A stretch of 57,253 nucleotides of DNA from CAZLYF01 sp964586835 (GCA_964586835.1 CAZPIC010000013.1:1-57253), one strand, 5' to 3'. Positions 28,751 through 37,614 are shown, counted from the first letter of the stretch. The notes: a model not told the origin generated them from the sequence alone. Made by a program: numbers and translations.

Positions 28751-31621
28751 ATGAGAAGGATGTTCGGGTCTTTGGCGGCACTGGCACTGAGCGCCACCTT
28801 TCTGCTTTCCGGCGTATCCAGCCTGACGCTCGCAGAAACCCAAGGCAGTGCCAGCACCTCGGGCCTTGACGTCTCCCTGGTGGATGAAAGTGCACATGTG
28901 CACGAGTATACCGTGATCGTCTTCAGGGAGGCGGGATGCGCTGAGACGGGTCTTCAAAAGCTGGTCTGTGCCTGCGGCGATGTCCGGTGGCAGGAGATCC
29001 CCGCGGCTCACATCCCCGGAGAGATTGCCATCACAGTGCCTCCCACCTGCACAGAACCGGGAGAAGGTGTGCTCAGCTGTGCGCGGTGTGGACAAGTGAT
29101 GGACGCCAAGCATGTCCTGCCAGCCCTGGGCCATTCGCCCGGTGAGGAAAGGGCCTCCTTAGAGGCAAGCTGTACCCAGGCGGCCAGGACCGTTGCCCAC
29201 TGTGTGGTCTGCGGGGAGGAGTGCTGTGAGGAGACGGTTGGCGAGCCCCGGGGACATGTGGCCGGGGAACGCGTCATCCTGGACCCGGACTGCGAGGAAG
29301 CCGGCCGGGTGGTCACCTACTGCGCTGTCTGCTTTGAGCCTTACAGGACGGATGTCTATGCTCCACCGATCGGACACAGCCTGGGTGACAGGAGCGTCAT
29401 CGTGGAACCTGGCTGCACCGAACCCGGCTTTTCGAGCCAGGTCTGCAGCGTTTGTGGGGCTGTCCTGCAGCAGGAAGAGCTTTCGCCCCTGGGCCACTCC
29501 CCGGAGAAGGAATGGGTCACCGTGAAGGAGGCGAACTGCCAGGAGGACGGGGAGACCGCCAGGCTCTGCGCGCGCTGTGGAGAGAAGCTGGAGACGCAGA
29601 TCCTTCCTAAGGCAGAAGCCTGTCTGGCCGAGCCGGTAGAAATCCTTCGGGAGATGCGCTGCGACCGGGACGGCGTGGCGCGGATGGCCTGTCAATGGTG
29701 TGGCGCCGACCTGGGCTATGGAGCGATTCCGAAAGCCCATACAGAGGCGGAACCAGAGGTGGTGACGGATCCGGACTGCGAAAACCCGGGCCTGGCCATC
29801 ATCCGCTGTGCGGTTTGCGGGGAGCTGCTGGAGGAGAGCCGAAGGCTTGAGCCCCTGGGGCATGTGCCCTCCGAAACCCCGGTTATAGTGGAGCCGACCT
29901 GTACAGAACCCGGGTACAGGATCACCGTGTGCGCAAGGTGCGGAGAGGAGCTCTCGCGGGAGCCGATCGGCAAGCCTTTGGGGCACACGCCTGGAGCCTA
30001 CACCCTGGAAGATCCTACCTGCCTGCAGGCCGGTCGTGTAATCTACCGCTGCACGGTCTGCCATGAAGCGCTGGAAGAGGAAGAAACCTTTCCGGCTGTG
30101 GGACACCAGCTGGGCGCTGTCGTGACGATCCGGGAAGCAACCTGTACGGAGGCGGGCAGCCGGGGGCAAATCTGTAAAGTCTGTGGGGAATACGAGCATG
30201 TCGAGGAGATCCTTGCGATAGGCCACGACACAGGAGGGGACTGGGAGACCATCCGGGAGGCAACGTGCACAGAACCTGGGGAGCGGAGCCTGCGCTGCCT
30301 GCGCTGCGGGGAAGTCATCGACACGGAAGAGATCGAGCCCACGGGCATCTGCGACCCTGTAGTCGACCTTGTCCTCAGGGAGGCGACCTGCACGGTAGAC
30401 GGGGTCGCCCGAATCATCTGCAGCTCGTGCGAGAGAAAGATGGGCTTTGAGAAGATCCCGGCCTCCCACACGCCTGGGGACCCTGTCGTCACGCTGGAGG
30501 CAAGCTGCTCTCAGGAGGGTGAGCGCAGGATCTTCTGCACCGTCTGCGGGGAGGAACTGGCTGTGGAAGCCATGGACAAGTCGCCACATGTGCCGGAGGA
30601 TGTGCCGCGCATCACAGACCCAGACTGTACGCATGCCGGGTTGCTTGAATATCGATGCAGCGTCTGTGGCGAATGGATAGAAAGCATTGAGACCCTTCCT
30701 GCCAAGGGACATACTGAAAATGGGCACGAACTGCTGCCTCCGTCCTGCACGCAGCCGGGGAAAATTCTGTACCGCTGTGGCGTCTGTGGAGAGGTGTTCC
30801 ACGAGGAGGAGACGCTGCCGGCAACAGGCCACATGAACCTTCGGTACAGGATCATCCCGCCCTCCTGCCTGGAACCCGGTCTTGCCTTGACAGAATGCGC
30901 GGACTGCGACGCCACCCTCCTTTCGGAGGAGTATACCCCCGCGTCCGGCCATGACGAGGGCACATGGAGGACTGTAACGGAAGCCACCTGCGAGCAAGAG
31001 GGAACAAGGGAGCTGATATGCACGGTCTGTGGCGCTGTCATCACATCCGAGTCTGTGCCTGTCGTCGCGTGTAAGCCGCTCGTCTCTGAGCTGCTCAGGG
31101 AGGCAACCTGCACGGTGAACGGCTTGTCAAGAACAGCCTGCCAGTGGTGCGGACGGGATCTGGGCTTTATCGAGATCCCAGCCGGGCATCGGATGGAAAG
31201 CGTCAGCGTCGTTCCGACCTGTACAGAAGAAGGCTACACCCTTCATACCTGCACCGTCTGTGGATACACAGAAAAGACGGATTTGCTTGCAGCCCTGGGG
31301 CATCAATACGTATTGGAGACCGTGCCTCAGACAGGCAGCGAACCGGGATTTACCAGACACCGCTGCGTGCGCTGCGGGCATATGTTCACGGACGGCCTGG
31401 TGGAGCCTCCCACGGTGTCCGCGGAGGTCAAAGAGCGCGTGATGATGCATGAGGGACCTGATCCCCTGTCTCCTCTGGCATCAGAAGAGATCCTTACAGT
31501 GGGCACTGAGCTGCGTGTTGTGGGCGATACGGAGGGCAGGTACCTGTACGTCATCCTTGAGGACGGGCAAAAGGGCTATGTATACACGCGGTTCATCCAC
31601 ATCATCGATGAGCAAAACTGA
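28751..31621 (+). CDS. Large secreted protein of about 21 tandem C-x(n)-CxxC repeats with a C-terminal SH3b domain
   Basis: 956 residues: a signal peptide (LAALALSATFLLSGVSS), then about 21 units of about 40 residues, then an SH3b-like domain (LTVGTELRVVGDTEGRYLYV, KGYVYTRF). A typical unit is P-T-C-T-E-P-G-x(5)-C-x-x-C-G, about 12 residues, then L-x-x-L-G-H. Each has three cysteines and usually a histidine, giving a possible metal or disulfide site per unit, or per neighbouring pair. Units 6-7, 12-13 and 18-19 share a distinctive variant lacking the GH end and reading MACQWCGADLGY or similar, so the array has a six-unit super-period. GGAAGGAAAGAGG precedes the ATG. Similar zinc-ribbon-like repeats occur in clostridial surface proteins; the function is unknown. 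Confidence 0.85.
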   Translation: MRRMFGSLAALALSATFLLSGVSSLTLAETQGSASTSGLDVSLVDESAHVHEYTVIVFREAGCAETGLQKLVCACGDVRWQEIPAAHIPGEIAITVPPTCTEPGEGVLSCARCGQVMDAKHVLPALGHSPGEERASLEASCTQAARTVAHCVVCGEECCEETVGEPRGHVAGERVILDPDCEEAGRVVTYCAVCFEPYRTDVYAPPIGHSLGDRSVIVEPGCTEPGFSSQVCSVCGAVLQQEELSPLGHSPEKEWVTVKEANCQEDGETARLCARCGEKLETQILPKAEACLAEPVEILREMRCDRDGVARMACQWCGADLGYGAIPKAHTEAEPEVVTDPDCENPGLAIIRCAVCGELLEESRRLEPLGHVPSETPVIVEPTCTEPGYRITVCARCGEELSREPIGKPLGHTPGAYTLEDPTCLQAGRVIYRCTVCHEALEEEETFPAVGHQLGAVVTIREATCTEAGSRGQICKVCGEYEHVEEILAIGHDTGGDWETIREATCTEPGERSLRCLRCGEVIDTEEIEPTGICDPVVDLVLREATCTVDGVARIICSSCERKMGFEKIPASHTPGDPVVTLEASCSQEGERRIFCTVCGEELAVEAMDKSPHVPEDVPRITDPDCTHAGLLEYRCSVCGEWIESIETLPAKGHTENGHELLPPSCTQPGKILYRCGVCGEVFHEEETLPATGHMNLRYRIIPPSCLEPGLALTECADCDATLLSEEYTPASGHDEGTWRTVTEATCEQEGTRELICTVCGAVITSESVPVVACKPLVSELLREATCTVNGLSRTACQWCGRDLGFIEIPAGHRMESVSVVPTCTEEGYTLHTCTVCGYTEKTDLLAALGHQYVLETVPQTGSEPGFTRHRCVRCGHMFTDGLVEPPTVSAEVKERVMMHEGPDPLSPLASEEILTVGTELRVVGDTEGRYLYVILEDGQKGYVYTRFIHIIDEQN

Positions 31622-31746
31622 AGAAACCAACAGCGCCATGGCAGTAGATCCCAGGCAGACGCCTGTGCAACCAGCCCGATCTGCCAGGACACCCGCTTGG
31701 GGCGTACACCCTGTCTAACCGGATTTTAAATGGAGAGTTGTGACGC

Positions 31747-32631
31747 GTGAGAAAGACCTTTCTGGCGGTTGTCCTTGTCCTTGCGGCCATCGTTGCGGCA
31801 GCCCTTGCAGTAAGGGAGCGAAACAGCGTTATCGTGCAAAATGAGGCGCTGGTAGCGCGCCTTGAGCTGCTGGAGAGCGAATTGTTTGAAGTCAGCCTCC
31901 GCGCGGAGGAAGCCGCCGAAGACGCGCACCGTCATAAAGAGCTACTTGAATCCGCGGAAGGAAGCCTGCATGCGCTGCAGGCTTCTGCCGCGCAGACGGA
32001 AGCACGGCTGAGCGTCGCGCTGTCTGAGAAAGAGGCTGCCCTTGAAGCCTTGAACGCACAGGCGTCCGACCATGAAGTCGAAATCCGGCACCTTCGCGCG
32101 GACACGTCCGCACTGGCAAAAAAGAATGCCGCCCTGAATGTCTGGGCAGCCCAGGCAGCGCGGACAGAGGCCTTCCTGAGACAGCGAGCCGCCACTGTCG
32201 AGACTGCGTTGAAGACTTCCGAAAACGAGAATACCACGCTGAAGGAAGAGCTGTCTGTCCGGGAGAGGACCCACCAGGCGCTCTGCGCGTCTCTGCTGGC
32301 AGAACGCGAGGCGCGGGTTTCCGCCGAGGGCCAGGTCTCTGAGCTGGAGGCCTCCGCAGCCCGGAGCGCAGCTGGGCTTTCCTCGGCGTTGGAAGAGATC
32401 GAACTTCTGACCCTTTCCATTGAACGCTTGCAGGTAGAGCAGGCAGAGACATCGCGTTTGCTCGCGGCGGCACAGACAAAAATCACTGAACAGGCTGCCA
32501 AACTGAGCGAATGCAAGGCCTCCCTGGAGGAAGCCCGCACCCTGATCGAAGCGCAGAAGACAGAGGAGAATACCGTCTGGGACGAATTGACCCCAACGCT
32601 ATCCCGACCGCTTGAGGAAGGCTTTCCTTAG
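31747..32631 (+). CDS. Membrane-anchored coiled-coil protein
   Basis: 294 residues: an N-terminal hydrophobic anchor or signal (FLAVVLVLAAIVAAALAV) followed by about 240 residues of uninterrupted heptad-like, Ala/Glu/Leu-rich sequence with no Pro or Gly breaks until the last 20 residues. This predicts a long extracytoplasmic coiled coil. There is no enzymatic motif. GTG 31747 is used, with GGAGAG 9-10 nt upstream. It may be cotranscribed with the Cys-rich repeat protein 125 bp upstream. Its stop is followed within 8 bp by a hairpin array. Confidence 0.7.
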   Translation: MRKTFLAVVLVLAAIVAAALAVRERNSVIVQNEALVARLELLESELFEVSLRAEEAAEDAHRHKELLESAEGSLHALQASAAQTEARLSVALSEKEAALEALNAQASDHEVEIRHLRADTSALAKKNAALNVWAAQAARTEAFLRQRAATVETALKTSENENTTLKEELSVRERTHQALCASLLAEREARVSAEGQVSELEASAARSAAGLSSALEEIELLTLSIERLQVEQAETSRLLAAAQTKITEQAAKLSECKASLEEARTLIEAQKTEENTVWDELTPTLSRPLEEGFP

Positions 32632-32638
32632 GGGATAT

Positions 32639-32750
32639 GCGCGGCTATGGCCGCGCGTGAAGAGTGCCCTTCGGACACGTAAAGAGCATCACTTCGTGCT
32701 GCGTAAAGAGCGCAGCAAGCTGCGCGTGAAGAACAGCGTTTTACTCTGCA
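32639..32750 (+). repeat. Tandem short-hairpin array 3a (plus orientation)
   Basis: Hairpins GCGCGGC-TATG-GCCGCGC (32639-32656), a TTCG-loop stem, a GCA/TGC stem with TTC loop, and GCGCAG-CAAG-CTGCGC are separated by GTGAAGAG, GTAAAGAG, GTAAAGAG and GTGAAGAA. The array begins 8 bp after the stop of the coiled-coil gene, in its sense orientation. Confidence 0.8.
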
Positions 32751-32820
32751 GAAATTATTGGAGCTACGAAGCTGAGAAGGGTGTAGACAGAATGTCTTGA
32801 TGTGCTCCGCGAATTTTTTC

Positions 32821-32925
32821 CGCAGCGCAGAGCGTTGCCTTTCCAGCGCAGCGTATCCGCCCGCTGCGCATATGACCTCTTTACGGTGGCGCAGCCGCTG
32901 CTTCACGCGCAGCGTGGCGTGAGAT
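32821..32925 (-). repeat. Tandem short-hairpin array 3b (minus orientation, degenerate)
   Basis: Read on the minus strand this has GTGAAG, GTAAAGAG and GGAAAG linkers between imperfect stems such as GCGCAGCGGGCGGATACGCTGCGC and GCAACGC-TCT-GCGCTGC. It faces array 3a across 70 bp and is the only tract not in the sense of an upstream gene. The remaining sequence to the ATG at 33026 shows no further element. Confidence 0.65.
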
Positions 32926-33025
32926 GCGCTCATGAGAAGGCCATGTGGAAGGAAGTAACGTCGCCGCAGGCTTTTTAAAAGTGAAAATCAGCTCTATACA
33001 GTGAAAAATCAGATAGGATGAATCG

Positions 33026-34189
33026 ATGAAACTAGTTTCCCTTGTGCTCTGCGTTTTCCTTCTTCTCCCGCTTCTTTCGCAGGCGGACGGCGTGACAATT
33101 GATAGTAGCGGAGTGGTTTTTTCAATTGACATGAAAACGCTTCTGCGTTATCCGAATGACCGCGATGAAATGAGTTATGAAATCCCGGACACAGTGGAAA
33201 TCATTGCCTCGCGTGCCTTTGAAGGCAGCAGATTGGAGCAGATATCATTTCCTAATATTTGGACGTATGGGAAGGAGATGGTCATCGAAGACCGTGCCTT
33301 TAAAGATTGCATGAAACTGCAATACATCTATCTTCCTTACTACATCACTTTCATTGGAGATGATATGTTTACGGGTTGCCCGGATGAACTCCCGGTTGTC
33401 ATTGGCGATCAGACAGCAGCACACCAATACTTGCAGGAATACCTTACAGGTCCGGCCATCGATATCCAATGGGTATACAGTGAGCTGCAGATGTCTTCTT
33501 GGGAAATGGCATCAGTGAATTTAAACCACTACCCCAAAGAGATCGCGTGGGGTGACTACCATGTGTATGAACATGTCCTCTTCTTTCATTCCGATCTCGT
33601 TGCCTATCCGTCAAAAAGCACAGCCAACAGTTACACTTTGCCGGAGTTTGTCCATGCTGTGAAGACCGGTTCTCTGATCAGCCCAAGCATGAAAAGGCTG
33701 CGCATCAACAAGACCTGCACGAGCATCGAACCTCAATCTCAATATGAGGAAGGGGCACTTGAGACCGTTGAGGTGGACGGCGATAGCCGCTATTTTACCT
33801 CCATAGAGGGCGTGCTGTATAGTTTTCCTTCGACACGACTGCATCTCTACCCCGCGGAGAGGGAAATAGAGGTATATGAGGTACCCAAGGGAGTTCTTTC
33901 ATTGGAGGATGAATGCTTTGCCAACAGCCGGATCAAACAAATCATCCTCCCGGAAGGCTTGAAAGCGATCGGTTATAATGTATTCTGGAATTCACAGGTG
34001 GAAGAAATCAACATTCCTGCGTCAGTAGATGATATGGATATTTCTGCATTTGAGTATTGTCCAAATCTGGAAAAGATACATCTTACTGCAGATTCGGAAG
34101 CTTATGAGGTTTTTGAAATCAATAGAGAGTATATAGACTTTTCTGATATATTTGTCTTTCCCGATGAAGTATTAGAAACGGAATTATAA
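33026..34189 (+). CDS. Secreted BspA-like leucine-rich-repeat protein
   Basis: 387 residues with a signal peptide (KLVSLVLCVFLLLPLLSQ). LRR_5-type repeats follow: IPDTVEIIASRAFEGSRLEQ, AFKDCMKLQYIYLPYYITFI, VPKGVLSLEDECFANS, LPEGLKAIGYNVFWNSQVEE and IPASVDDMDISAFEYC. BspA-type LRR proteins are usually surface ligand binders or adhesins. There is no sortase motif or membrane anchor at the C-terminus. The DNA is AT-richer than that of the genes to its left. The ribosome-binding site is weak (ATAGGATG). Confidence 0.78.
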   Translation: MKLVSLVLCVFLLLPLLSQADGVTIDSSGVVFSIDMKTLLRYPNDRDEMSYEIPDTVEIIASRAFEGSRLEQISFPNIWTYGKEMVIEDRAFKDCMKLQYIYLPYYITFIGDDMFTGCPDELPVVIGDQTAAHQYLQEYLTGPAIDIQWVYSELQMSSWEMASVNLNHYPKEIAWGDYHVYEHVLFFHSDLVAYPSKSTANSYTLPEFVHAVKTGSLISPSMKRLRINKTCTSIEPQSQYEEGALETVEVDGDSRYFTSIEGVLYSFPSTRLHLYPAEREIEVYEVPKGVLSLEDECFANSRIKQIILPEGLKAIGYNVFWNSQVEEINIPASVDDMDISAFEYCPNLEKIHLTADSEAYEVFEINREYIDFSDIFVFPDEVLETEL

Positions 34190-34217
34190 GCACTCAAACT
34201 GTGGTTTATCATCTACT

Positions 34218-34321
34218 TGTCTTTGCCGAGCTTCGTTGCCAGTCCATGGCTGGGCTAAACTGTCATGAACTTACCGGAGCTGATTGCCAGGAAGTGCCGA
34301 GATAAATTCCAGCAACAGCCA
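34218..34321 (+). repeat. ~104-bp direct repeat, copy A
   Basis: Starts TGTCTTTGCCGAGCTTCG and ends AATTCCAGCAACAGCC. A second copy lies exactly 249 bp downstream. The last ~51 bases are identical in both; the first half differs at about ten positions. It flanks hairpin array 4 on the left. Confidence 0.8.
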
Positions 34322-34462
34322 GCGCAGTGACCGCGTACGCTGCGCGTGAAGAGCAACGCTCTGCGTTGCGTGAAGAGCAGTGCTCCGCACTGCGTGAAGA
34401 GAGTCTGTAGGCGCGGAAAGAGGGCAGATGCGCAGCGACTATGTATGCTACGCGTGTAGAGG
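34322..34462 (+). repeat. Tandem short-hairpin array 4 between direct repeats
   Basis: Hairpins GCGCAG(TGACCGCGTA)CGCTGCGC, GCAACGC-TCT-GCGTTGC (34353-34369, identical to array 1) and GCAGTGC-TCC-GCACTGC (34378-34394, the same stem as in array 2), separated by GTGAAGAG. A degenerate copy of the first hairpin follows near 34432-34462. It lies about 130 bp after the LRR gene, in sense. Confidence 0.8.
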
Positions 34463-34466
34463 CTGC

Positions 34467-34570
34467 TGTCTTTACCGAGCTCCATTGCTAGTCAGTTGCT
34501 GAGCTAAACTGTCACGAGCTTACCGGAGCTGATTGCCAGGAAGTGCCGAGATAAATTCCAGCAACAGCCA
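34467..34570 (+). repeat. ~104-bp direct repeat, copy B
   Basis: Second copy of the repeat at 34218-34321, beginning TGTCTTTACCGAGCTCCA and ending with the same 51-base block. It lies immediately after hairpin array 4. From 34571 to about 34754 I see no gene. Confidence 0.8.
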
Positions 34571-34754
34571 ACGTCAAAAGACTGACAATAACTGGCAGCA
34601 GCTGGCCCTCTTCTAAATCAGGGCAGTTCTTCCTCGATAACCTGTCGGACAATAGGATCGTCAATGATCTCCTTGCTATGCTGAGAACCGTGTTTAGTCA
34701 GTGCTTGCAGACTTTGATGATAGTTCGAGCGACACTGGTCGAATGTCTATAAAT

Positions 34755-35032
34755 TTAAGCGAGAGGCGCGTCAGAAAGGGTCTCACTGGCCACGTCGGCA
34801 CATTGGAAATGCCAATCCGGGTAGAACCACGGTGATGACACGAACCTGGCACCACTTGCAGGAACCAGCAAAGCGGGTAGTACGACATGAATCCGCCGGT
34901 AGACAGGCTTTTGCGGCGCAGCCTGCGGATGACCCGCGTCCGCCATTCGCCATTCTCGTCCCGACACTTGCGTTCTCAGCGATCGTATGGTTTCAGTGCA
35001 GACCGGCAATACGAGCAGTCAGCTTGCACCAT
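34755..35032 (-). pseudogene. Fragment resembling a transposase-associated zinc-ribbon protein (DUF6431-like)
   Basis: On the minus strand from 35032 one frame reads ADCSYCRSALKPYDR, then a TGA, then ERKCRDENGEWRTRVIRRLR. A second frame continues YRRIHVVLPALLVP. Joined, this resembles the N-terminal zinc ribbon of small proteins that accompany integrase-type transposases (a CxxC, a basic RIRRLR strand, then R-x-H-x-x-LP-x-x-LVP). At least one nonsense codon and one frameshift are needed. Similarity is from memory only. The 35033-35587 stretch beside it contains no frame I can assign. Confidence 0.4.
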
Positions 35033-35587
35033 CCCCGTGATGATAAACGGCTGTCGCTCTTTTCTTGAACGGCAAATTGTGATACATTGACCATGTCGTA
35101 CTTTTTGACCCTCAGAGAGTTCTTAGTTTGGATCTAAGAGCAACCATCTCTGGGGGTTACCTCTTGCTCAGATTTGTTGCCCCCGGCAATGATGTCTGGC
35201 AAGTCGATGACAGGCAAATCCGGTAGCTTTCAGACACCCTATTGCGGCTTTAACAGCTGGCCAGCTTTGGATGCAACACATAGGTCAAACGGGCCAGAAG
35301 CTCCGCCTTCAGGATGCGGAAAGAATGATAGATCTTCCAGAGATCGCTGCAGACTTCCCGGATCCTTGCGGCGGCATAGCTCATCTCGACTGCGGTCAAT
35401 CAGAGATACCCCTCCAGCAGGGTGCCGTTTTTCATCTTCGCAAAGGTTATTGACTGGAGGACCATAACGATCGCATGCAAGTCCTAAGATGAGCATCGAA
35501 AATTTAATATAGTCTTCATAGGATTTATCTAATTGGTTTCTGAAATTAAAAACATAAAGTAACTCATGAAAATCAAAGAATTATCTC

Positions 35588-35616
35588 TTGACAAGCAAGT
35601 TTTCACAATGTATATT
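35588..35616 (+). promoter_or_regulatory. Promoter at the head of the polysaccharide locus
   Basis: TTGACA (35588-35593), 17 bases, TATATT (35611-35616) in an AT-rich region. The start near 35623 would give a leader of about 380 nt to the sugar transferase ATG at 36006, or 200 nt to the alternative start at 35826. Confidence 0.65.
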
Positions 35617-35622
35617 TCGGCG

Positions 35623-36005
35623 TAATGCTTTAGGTGCTGTACAGAGCAGACCCGACAAAGTGGTATTGACTGAGCTCGTCACGCTTTTGCGGTGCGCTCA
35701 CCTGCCGCCATATAGTCGAGAGTATCTCAGCTGCCCCTCTGATGCTGAGGGCGAAGCCTTCGAAAGTTAAGTTTCAACGATCACAAACGACGAAGCGATC
35801 GTGGAGCCATGGAGCAGGAGTAACGATGGGAAGGCGCTCAAGACGCGATGGATGTAGACAAACACACATGGAAGAATGGGGTATAAGTGAATCATTCAGC
35901 GGGGCTGGAGTGTTGGGAAGCAAAGAACGAAGGATGTGGGTGCGCTTGCAACGCAGCGCGGCATCCATGCACATAGAGCTCAGGTGTCCGAAGGACGAGG
36001 TTGAA
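35623..36005 (+). other. Long untranslated leader of the polysaccharide operon
   Basis: About 380 nt between the predicted start site and the first conserved gene. A small stem ACGATC/GATCGT is visible at about 35776-35801. An ATG at 35826 with GCAGGAG is in frame with the sugar transferase, but the 60 residues it would add are not protein-like. No known riboswitch or JUMPstart-like element was recognised. Confidence 0.35.
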
Positions 36006-36710
36006 ATGTGTCTTGAGATTTCTGAATACAGGCCCAGAGTATTTTATAACAGGTACGTTAAGCGCTGCTTGGACCTGCTTTTTGCGCTGATTTTACTCTT
36101 AATACTGTCTCCCTTCCTAACGATTATCGCGGTGATGATCAGGATAGGCTCTCCTGGGAGCGTTCTTTACAGAGGGGTACGTACAGGCCTCGGCGGTCGG
36201 AAATTTAGGGTGTTCAAATTCCGCACGATGATCGAGGGTGCGGAGAAACTCGGCGGTGGGACTACAGCTAAAAACGACCCGCGCATTACTGGGATAGGGA
36301 GGTACCTTCGCAAATCGAAACTGGATGAGGTGCCTCAGCTTCTAAACATCATTCTGGGCCAGATGAGCTTCGTGGGACCCAGGCCGGAGTTACCACGGTA
36401 TGCTGGCCTATACCGAGGAGAGGAGACAATCATCCTGGATGTGCGCCCCGGAATCACTGACTATAGTTCCATTGAATTCATCGATCAAGAGGAGATTGTC
36501 GGAGAAACTGAAGCGGACGAGGCTTTCGAAAGAAAGGTCCTGCACAGAAAGAACGCGCTGAGGGTACAGTATGTATTCAGGCAAAACTTCATCACCGACC
36601 TGATGCTGCTGCTTAAAACAGCGATGCTGGTCGCCCTGAGGATGCTAAGGTTGACGCTAAGGAACGAAGAACATGAACGAAAGAATAAGGATCCGGAAGA
36701 CGGATATTGA
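36006..36710 (+). CDS. Priming sugar-phosphate transferase (polyprenyl-phosphate glycosyl-1-phosphate transferase)
   Basis: 234-residue bacterial sugar transferase that starts repeat-unit synthesis by moving a sugar-1-phosphate to undecaprenyl phosphate. It has one N-terminal membrane helix (LDLLFALILLLILSPFLTII) followed by the catalytic region GSPGSVLYRGVRTGLGGRKF, FKFRTMIEGAEKL, NDPRITGIGRYLRKSKLDE and VPQLLNIILGQMSFVGPRPE. Start choice: ATG 36006 gives the usual length; a better Shine-Dalgarno precedes ATG 35826, in frame, so a longer product is possible. It overlaps the aldo/keto reductase start by 38 bp. Confidence 0.9.
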   Translation: MCLEISEYRPRVFYNRYVKRCLDLLFALILLLILSPFLTIIAVMIRIGSPGSVLYRGVRTGLGGRKFRVFKFRTMIEGAEKLGGGTTAKNDPRITGIGRYLRKSKLDEVPQLLNIILGQMSFVGPRPELPRYAGLYRGEETIILDVRPGITDYSSIEFIDQEEIVGETEADEAFERKVLHRKNALRVQYVFRQNFITDLMLLLKTAMLVALRMLRLTLRNEEHERKNKDPEDGY

Positions 36711-37614
36711 GGTGTCACGGTTCTGCATGGGCGGGTGCCCGATGGGGTGTCATGATTGGGGGAAGGTCAGCAAGGACGAGTTGCTTGGAGCAGCCCATGC
36801 GGCACTGGATGCAGGCATCAATTTCTTTGATACCGCCGATGTCTATGGCATGGGGGAAAGCGAGCGCATACTGGGAGAGGCCCTCGGTGCACGAAGGCAC
36901 GAGTCGGTGATCCTTTCTAAGTACGGCGTTCGCCTGGCAGGAAGCAGAGGCACCTGGTATGACAACAGCAGGCAATGGGCAGAACAAGCCGTGGTGAGCA
37001 GCCTGAGGCGCCTGAACACAGACTGCATTGATATCTACCTAGTCCATTATCGTGACGGGATTACACCGATAGAAGAGCTCGCGGAAACATCGGATCGCCT
37101 TCGGACAAAAGGTTACATCCGTTATTTCGGATTCTCCAATCTTCTCAAACAGGATATCCAGGAAGTCAGGCCATATAAAGATATGTTTGTGACTGTACAG
37201 GATGAGTACAGCCTCGCTAAACGGGGGTTTGAGTGCGATATCCTGGAGCTGTCCGAGACGCTGGACATGACCCCGCTCACCTGGGGCAGTCTTGGCCAGG
37301 GAATCCTTACTGGCAAATATGATGAGCAAAGCGTTTTCGGGACCAATGACAGGCGACGCAGGGAAGTCTATGTCAATTTTCACGGAGAAAAACTCATAAA
37401 GAACCTTAAGATTGTGGAGACGATGCGTACTATAGAAAAGCAGACTGGGAAAAGCCTTCCAGCAATCGCCTTGCGTTTCATACTGGATACGATCCCTGGT
37501 TCCGTGACGCTGACGGGCGTGAAGAACAGGGCGCAGATGGAGGATAACGTACAGGCTTTGGACTGGAGCCTGAGTGAGGAACACATCTGTGCGTTAAACG
37601 AGGTATCCAAATAG
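36673..37614 (+). CDS. Aldo/keto reductase
   Basis: 313-residue NADPH-type (alpha/beta)8 oxidoreductase. The tetrad is visible: Asp and Tyr in FFDTADVYGMGESERILG, Lys in VILSKYG, His in YLVHYRD. The C-terminal IPGSVTLTGVKNRAQMEDN binds the cofactor phosphate. Its place between the priming transferase and a transketolase pair suggests it reduces a sugar or a keto-sugar intermediate for the polysaccharide. It begins inside the sugar transferase gene (38-bp overlap). It is intact, unlike the aldo/keto reductase remnant at 11.3 kb. Confidence 0.9.
   Translation: MNERIRIRKTDIEVSRFCMGGCPMGCHDWGKVSKDELLGAAHAALDAGINFFDTADVYGMGESERILGEALGARRHESVILSKYGVRLAGSRGTWYDNSRQWAEQAVVSSLRRLNTDCIDIYLVHYRDGITPIEELAETSDRLRTKGYIRYFGFSNLLKQDIQEVRPYKDMFVTVQDEYSLAKRGFECDILELSETLDMTPLTWGSLGQGILTGKYDEQSVFGTNDRRRREVYVNFHGEKLIKNLKIVETMRTIEKQTGKSLPAIALRFILDTIPGSVTLTGVKNRAQMEDNVQALDWSLSEEHICALNEVSK

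Noticed and set aside
29159..30997. 612-codon minus-strand frame opposite the Cys-rich repeat gene
   Set aside because: A shadow of a repetitive GC-rich gene: periodic codons keep the complement open. The plus-strand frame has a signal peptide, promoter and ribosome-binding site.
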